From PALSA-1006 sp963733265 (lineage in GTDB: Bacteria > Pseudomonadota > Gammaproteobacteria > Burkholderiales > Gallionellaceae): a stretch of 64,000 nucleotides of DNA. Location of the stretch: positions 1 through 64,000 of the forward strand of contig CAVTCF010000003.1 of assembly GCA_963733265.1 (NCBI GenBank). Reading direction: 5' to 3'. The notes beneath the pieces were generated by a model. That model was not told the DNA's origin. It worked only from the letters and a program-made list of their open reading frames with translations, and ran no database searches. A program made the translations under genes and the position numbers. This document shows positions 60,134 to 64,000 of the stretch, piece by piece (position 1 is the first letter of the stretch; the number at the start of each line of letters is the position of its first letter).

Positions 60134-61255
60134 TTAATTTGTAGTTCGCGCTTCATTGCTTCGTTTCCTCGCGGCAATTGTCGCAAGTGTTATCTTCGCC
60201 TGTTCAAATTTAGCTGACTTCGGTTTCGTTGTGATCGGTGGCCGGATATATTCCCCAGTCTCACTATTCCAACTTCCGGCAGAATGATCTTCTTCGCGCT
60301 CCCTGACATACTCATCCTGATTGGTTAATTGCGGGTTGTCATCGGGTGACATAACTGGCGTGATAATTTGGAAACCTACACAGGATAGGTTTCGGTCTTT
60401 TTCAACTGGTTTATCCACATCAAAACCTATAGGGTTTATGTTCTCGAAACCTATAGGGTTAGATTTGCGCTCTGGTTTTCGTTCAGGGCAATTCTGCGTA
60501 AGTATCGCTGCGAATGTTTTATGCTTGGATTGTTTTCGCGGCATAGTCAACCCTAGTTCCTGAATTAGTGGCTCTGGGTCTCGCGCAAGAAGGTTAAGCA
60601 ATAACCGGATTGCATTGTCACTTCGCACGCGATCAATTGCAGCAAATAGCATGTCAGCCGCTTCACGCCTTACGGTTGCGCTATGAGGCTTTGAGGGCGC
60701 TTTTAGCTTCAAGCCGTACCGTTGCCCTACTTGAGCGTGAAAGTCTTGCCCTAGAGCTATTCGATACTTCGTACTGCCAAAAAATTCTGAACCATTCAAG
60801 CAACCGTCAATCAGTGGTAGAAGTATCACGTGCAAATGCGGTGCGGCTTCATCGTTGTGGATTGCCGCACTCAAAATTGGTATTGGAAATTTGCGCTTAA
60901 TGTAGTTCAAACTGTCACGCCAAAATTCTGCTTGGTCGATAGCTGTATCAGGTGGCAGGCTGACAATAATTTCAAGGCCACGAATCTGATCTTTTCGTTT
61001 GATCTTCGCTTTCGCATTATCCATCAAGGTTTGCGCCATGTTTGCTACGTCTGCGGCACTGCACGCCCCTTGTAGTATTTTGTTCAAGTGCGATAAAGAC
61101 TGGTCGCAATTTTTGGCTGGAATCTCTCGTAAATTATGCTTGGCAGCGTCAAGGATTATTGACGGATTTTTTCTCAAGCGACCAATGCGAAAAACTTGGG
61201 CATGCTCGCTTTCCATATCCCTGCTGTCATGACCGTACTCTGAAATGTTTTCCAT
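60134..61255 (-). CDS. mobV: MobV-type relaxase (Mob/Pre family)
   Basis: 373 residues from ATG 61255 (GGAGG upstream, 4 bp after the preceding gene's stop); an earlier in-frame ATG at 61309 overlaps that gene. Motif I HNLRE (His40, Arg43) and motif III AAIHNDEAAPHLHVILLPL (His133, Asp135, Glu136, His140, His142), the HxDExxPHxH metal centre, identify the family. It nicks oriT and leads single-strand transfer using another element's conjugation machine. The C-terminal half (about 270-340) contains a repeated NPIGF motif coded by palindromic DNA. Confidence 0.85.
   Translation of the reverse strand: MENISEYGHDSRDMESEHAQVFRIGRLRKNPSIILDAAKHNLREIPAKNCDQSLSHLNKILQGACSAADVANMAQTLMDNAKAKIKRKDQIRGLEIIVSLPPDTAIDQAEFWRDSLNYIKRKFPIPILSAAIHNDEAAPHLHVILLPLIDGCLNGSEFFGSTKYRIALGQDFHAQVGQRYGLKLKAPSKPHSATVRREAADMLFAAIDRVRSDNAIRLLLNLLARDPEPLIQELGLTMPRKQSKHKTFAAILTQNCPERKPERKSNPIGFENINPIGFDVDKPVEKDRNLSCVGFQIITPVMSPDDNPQLTNQDEYVREREEDHSAGSWNSETGEYIRPPITTKPKSAKFEQAKITLATIAARKRSNEARTTN
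60372..60460. repeat. Cluster of AAACCTA/TAGGGTTT inverted repeats inside mobV
   Basis: AAACCTA-N7-TAGGTTT at 60372-60392, then AAACCTATAGGGTT at 60423-60436 and an identical copy at 60446-60459. Each codes for a (P/V)IGF-type peptide on the minus strand. It may be only a peptide repeat, or a DNA site such as oriT or a replication iteron within the gene. Confidence 0.5.
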
Positions 61256-61259
61256 AACA

Positions 61260-61568
61260 TCACGCCTCCATTTTCGGGCGTAGCACATACTGGCCGACAC
61301 GGTGAACACGTCCGCAATCTGTGGGCAGTTGCACCCAGATTAGGTCGATCTCTAAGCCGTATCTATGACGCAATTCATGCACTCGTGCCGCTGGCATCAA
61401 AATATCCAAGTCGCGTCTTGCGGCGAGAGTGTCGATCATGCCATGCACTCTAAACCAAGCTATAAGGCGCTGGCGTTGTGCTTCCAATGAGTTAAAATGC
61501 AAACGTGGTTTCTTACCTTCGCCCTTGCCTGCCAGCGGGGCGATTTTCTTTTGTGGTTTCTTTTTCAC
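61260..61568 (-). CDS. HTH-domain protein of the element
   Basis: 102 residues: a basic N-terminal tail (MKKKPQKKIAPLAGKGEGKK) and a winged-HTH-like part, SLEAQRQRLIAWFRVHGMID then TLAARRDLDILMPAARVHEL, similar to the HTH_39 family on islands and prophages, where it is thought to control mobilisation genes. It ends 4 bp before the relaxase start, so the two are co-transcribed. Confidence 0.75.
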   Translation of the reverse strand: MKKKPQKKIAPLAGKGEGKKPRLHFNSLEAQRQRLIAWFRVHGMIDTLAARRDLDILMPAARVHELRHRYGLEIDLIWVQLPTDCGRVHRVGQYVLRPKMEA

Positions 61569-61571
61569 GAT

Positions 61572-61763
61572 CTACGCACCCCGATTAGCGAGGCGTTGAT
61601 TAACCCATGCGAAAATTTCAGACTCCGCGAAAACTGTTTTTCGGCCAAGTTTGATAGGGCGCAATTCGCCTGCCGCGATAAGCTGATACAGGGCAGTTTT
61701 TTTCAGGCTTGTGATGCGAGTAACTTCGGGGAGCGGAATAAACCGCGTTGCTGTGGTTGTCAT
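61572..61763 (-). CDS. alpA: AlpA-family regulator/excisionase
   Basis: 63 residues from ATG 61763 (CAAGGAAG upstream); 61802 would add 13 with no homology. MTTTATRFIPLPEVTRITSL then KKTALYQLIAAGELRPIKLG and a WVNQRLANRG end is the AlpA/MerR-type HTH. AlpA proteins activate the integrase gene or act as recombination directionality factors in P4-like elements. It is 3 bp from the next gene. Confidence 0.88.
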   Translation of the reverse strand: MTTTATRFIPLPEVTRITSLKKTALYQLIAAGELRPIKLGRKTVFAESEIFAWVNQRLANRGA

Positions 61764-61841
61764 GGTGTGCGTGCTTCCTTGGTTGGTCATTGAAGACCGC
61801 ACATTGCCGAACGTGTTTCACGGGTTCGCTAACCCGTGAAA

Positions 61842-62588
61842 TTACTGTTTAATCTTATTTCTTTCCTCTCCGCAAACATTACAGAATCTCGCATAAGACA
61901 TATTGTCTTCCGCTTTCTTGCCTTCAAGATATTTGCCGATTTTATTATCGAAGGCAGTCCACCCCTTTGGAGGCTTATTGGCTATAGCAGACCATAGGGC
62001 AGGATTTTTCAGTGCTTGATCTTTTTGCAATAGCTTTGCGATAGCCTTACGGATAACGCTGCCGGTATTAGATTTTCTGCCAGCGTGAAATTTCTGCCCC
62101 TCGACCGCAGGCAGTCGATCTTTTTTATGCGCAATTAAAGCGGTGTTACGAATTACCTTCACATCTCTTTGCGTTGCCTGATTGATCTGATCTAACGCCT
62201 CCTTGCAATCACTCACAAAACGGCTTGGGTCGCCTACATCGCCCGCAAAAATGTTGTCACGAAACTTGCCGCCCTGATAGTTAAAATATAAAGCCAGCGC
62301 CTCATCTGAAAAGTCTGCAATAGATTCAATCCACCCGCCTGCTGCATAAAGCTCGCGTAAATAGTTTTCCGTGGCTGGCTGAGTAAAGTTTCTTTCAAAC
62401 TCTCTAGTCTCGCAGGTCATTAAATTAGGTTGGTCAGGCAAGAATGTGCTGCGCATTAATGTGCCGTTTATATATCGCGTAAAGTCATTTACATGTATCA
62501 GGTCGCCCCATCGCTTGAGAGGCTTGCTTGTTGCATCTAGCGCCTGCTGTAGTGTCAGCTTTTGGGGTTGTGGATTGATCTTGCTCAT
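61842..62588 (-). CDS. Unknown protein of the element
   Basis: 248 residues, soluble. RWGDLIHVNDFTRYINGTLM, FNYQGGKFRDNIFAGDVGDP and a C-terminal Cys pair (RFCNVCGEER) that might bind a metal. I do not recognise it. It starts 2 bp after the integrase stop, so it is co-expressed with it. As the only gene of size without an assigned transfer role, it is the best candidate for element-specific cargo or replication control. Confidence 0.6.
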   Translation of the reverse strand: MSKINPQPQKLTLQQALDATSKPLKRWGDLIHVNDFTRYINGTLMRSTFLPDQPNLMTCETREFERNFTQPATENYLRELYAAGGWIESIADFSDEALALYFNYQGGKFRDNIFAGDVGDPSRFVSDCKEALDQINQATQRDVKVIRNTALIAHKKDRLPAVEGQKFHAGRKSNTGSVIRKAIAKLLQKDQALKNPALWSAIANKPPKGWTAFDNKIGKYLEGKKAEDNMSYARFCNVCGEERNKIKQ

Positions 62589-62590
62589 GG

Positions 62591-63790
62591 CTATGCGCTC
62601 TTAACGATCTGGATAACATTACCCTTGCTGCCGCAATAATTCCCCCATGCCTGCATCAATTCTCTGCGCTTCTCGAATAGGTCGCTGCGCTGATATGCGG
62701 CTTCAACTTGGTTTGTATTGACGTGAGCTAATGCAGCTTCTAACACGGCGCTGGGGAAGGCTGTAGTTTCTGCACCCCACATCCTGAACGAGCTACGGAA
62801 GCCGTGGACAGTTACCTCAGGCGCGATGCTGTGCAATGTTTTGTTGACGGCCACATCGGATAGCAAGCCGCCGCGCTCACCGCTGAAAACGCGCTCCGCA
62901 TCATCAAGTCGCCATTCCTGCATCTTGGTTAATATCTGCATGGCCTCATCGCAAAGCGGCACACGATGTTCTTTTTCTGCTTTCATCCGGTGCGCTGGTA
63001 TTGTCCACGTCTTCGCGGTCAGGTCGATCTCATTCCACAATGCGCCTCTAGCCTCGCCTGATCTGGCCGCTGTCAGTATTGTGAACCGCAGGCAGTAAGC
63101 TGATAGAAAATCCATATCTCGCAGTGCTGACAGAATGCTCGGCACGTCGGCATAGGGCGCACTTGGAAAGTGAACACGCTTTGTCACTTTGCTGCGCTTT
63201 GGAAAGAACGTATCGAGATTGTTTTTCCATCCTGCCGGATTGTATCGCCCATGCGCTTTTTCAGTCACAGCGGCATAGGCCAGCACGGCCTCGATACGCG
63301 AACGAACTCTGGTTGCGGTTTCGGTTTTGGTTGCCCACATCGGCAGCAGGATAGCTTTCACATCGGCCAGCGTGATCTCGGCAGGCAGCTTGCTGCCGAT
63401 GGTGGGCTGCGCGTACTGCTCAAGCGTTGCTGTCCACTGTAGCGCGTGCTTGGCATTGCGCCATCCGCTGCGCTTGTTTTCGATCAACTCTTCCGCGTAG
63501 TCAGTGAACGTCATCGCCTTGCTGTCGCGCCTGTTCAGTAACTCCGCTGGGTCTTTACCATCAGTCAGTGCTGTGCGCATCTCTCCGGCCAGCTTGCGCG
63601 CCTGCGCCAATGATCTATTGGACAGTGGGCTAAGCCCTAATTCGATAGCTTTACCGCCTAGCTTGTAGCGAAACACCCAAGCCCTAGAGCCGTTTTCACG
63701 AACTCTTAGATACAGGTTGCCGCCGTCTTTATGGAAGCCTATTGGAAGCGTATCTAGCCCCCTTGCGCTCAATATTTTGACTGTTGCCAT
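62591..63790 (-). CDS. int: P4-type integrase (DUF4102 N-terminus)
   Basis: 399-residue tyrosine recombinase. N-terminal arm-binding DUF4102 part (LPIGFHKDGGNLYLRVRENG, LGLSPLSNRSLAQARKLAGE), core-binding domain (about 95-200), catalytic Arg243 (TAARSGEARGALW), His329-x-x-Arg332 (VHGFRSSFRMWG), His356 (LAHVNTNQVEAAY) and nucleophile Tyr366. All active-site residues are present. The start is 180 bp from attR, at the end away from the tRNA. Confidence 0.94.
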   Translation of the reverse strand: MATVKILSARGLDTLPIGFHKDGGNLYLRVRENGSRAWVFRYKLGGKAIELGLSPLSNRSLAQARKLAGEMRTALTDGKDPAELLNRRDSKAMTFTDYAEELIENKRSGWRNAKHALQWTATLEQYAQPTIGSKLPAEITLADVKAILLPMWATKTETATRVRSRIEAVLAYAAVTEKAHGRYNPAGWKNNLDTFFPKRSKVTKRVHFPSAPYADVPSILSALRDMDFLSAYCLRFTILTAARSGEARGALWNEIDLTAKTWTIPAHRMKAEKEHRVPLCDEAMQILTKMQEWRLDDAERVFSGERGGLLSDVAVNKTLHSIAPEVTVHGFRSSFRMWGAETTAFPSAVLEAALAHVNTNQVEAAYQRSDLFEKRRELMQAWGNYCGSKGNVIQIVKSA

Positions 63791-63832
63791 GATTACCCCT
63801 TCGCTATAGTCAGATTCTCCGCCAGACTCTTC

Positions 63833-63860
63833 GGTCTTACCCTCGGTCTTACCCGTTGAC
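63833..63860 (+). repeat. Arm-type repeat pair, right
   Basis: GGTCTTACC at 63833-63841 and 63845-63853, then CGTTGAC, in the same orientation as the pair at 59653. It also overlaps the region where the integrase promoter should be, so binding could control int. Confidence 0.65.
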
Positions 63861-63972
63861 GCGGATTATAGCAAACTGCGGCGAACCGTGGCGAATTGAT
63901 AATGCGATAAGTACTTGACGCATAAAGATGATGGCGGAAGTCAGCGAAAGTGCGCAAACGTGGGTTTGTCAG

Positions 63973-63988
63973 CCCCCCTCTCCGCCAA
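63973..63988 (+). repeat. attR: second copy of the 16-bp repeat
   Basis: CCCCCCTCTCCGCCAA, identical to 59583-59598. It marks the far junction; the 12 bases after it are chromosome or a further element. Confidence 0.88.
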
Positions 63989-64000
63989 ACAATTTAATAT

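Larger units (their letters stand above)
59583..63988. mobile_element. Compact integrative mobilizable element in tRNA-Ser
   Basis: About 4.4 kb bounded by direct repeats CCCCCCTCTCCGCCAA at 59583-59598 (the tRNA-Ser 3' end) and 63973-63988. It contains, all on the minus strand, integrase, a 248-residue unknown protein, an AlpA-like regulator, an HTH protein, a MobV-type relaxase and an 82-residue unknown. Matching arm-type repeats lie inside both ends. It has no conjugation machinery, so transfer would need a helper. Confidence 0.85.

Overview
The window looks like a piece of a betaproteobacterial chromosome, most like the freshwater Nitrosomonadales/Gallionellaceae group. This placement is inferred from protein character and gene mix: a complete biotin cluster, rarA-serS-ftsK housekeeping genes, abundant c-di-GMP/HDOD signalling, a PEP-CTERM protein, and OxyR beside a di-haem peroxidase. 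I did no database comparison. Two tRNA genes are each invaded at their 3' end by an integrative element, so the window is a stable core with islands at both sides.

Positions 1-8,335 are an island whose tyrosine recombinase ends 4 bp from tRNA-Arg(ACG). It holds the end of an IS21-type element (istA cut by the window edge, intact istB), a ribbon-helix-helix-like gene among four copies of one palindromic DNA site, a decayed second IS21 remnant, a PAS-domain stump, glutathione peroxidase, NAD-dependent formate dehydrogenase behind a strong promoter, a broken radC, and an excisionase-like gene overlapping the integrase gene. The far end of this island is left of the window.

Positions 8,340-11,760 hold tRNA-Arg, a TPR membrane protein, a ROK sugar kinase (Mak type) and a small unknown gene. 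Positions 11,764-25,707 form a signalling block: an HDOD-histidine kinase fusion, REC-PAS-GGDEF-EAL, a PEP-CTERM protein, a two-receiver protein, REC-GGDEF, REC-PAS, a stand-alone HDOD protein, a histidine kinase, a REC-HD-GYP protein with a substituted metal site, and a haemerythrin-histidine kinase. Several modules are paralogous, suggesting growth by duplication. The likely inputs are oxygen and redox state, the likely outputs c-di-GMP and HDOD-type control.

Positions 25,800-43,320 are mixed: haemolysin-III protein, YqhD reductase, a short-chain-type reductase, a CarH-like B12-dependent MerR regulator with an inverted repeat at its promoter, a haem-oxygenase-like stub, a lone type II secretin, a two-component system whose sensor has a histidine-rich loop and lies opposite a PDZ gene frameshifted at a G7 tract, a CsbD protein, a flavin disulphide reductase, a GC-rich two-subunit molybdenum hydroxylase, and OxyR with cytochrome c peroxidase.

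Positions 43,420-59,600 are core: comF, bioB-bioF-bioH-bioC-bioD, an SCO1-like protein, a hybrid kinase with a LuxR-type regulator, ftsK, lolA, rarA, a GxxExxY gene, serS, an MltF-like transglycosylase and tRNA-Ser(CGA). Two repeat phenomena stand out. A perfect 31-bp inverted repeat is translated inside bioH. A family of short elements has 9-bp-periodic terminal inverted repeats; one of its three copies encloses the GxxExxY gene.

Positions 59,583-63,988 are a compact element of about 4.4 kb bounded by 16-bp direct repeats of the tRNA-Ser 3' end. It has a P4-type integrase, an AlpA-like regulator, an HTH protein, a MobV-type relaxase, two genes of unknown function and matching arm-site repeats at both ends. 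It reads as a minimal integrative mobilizable element without obvious cargo.
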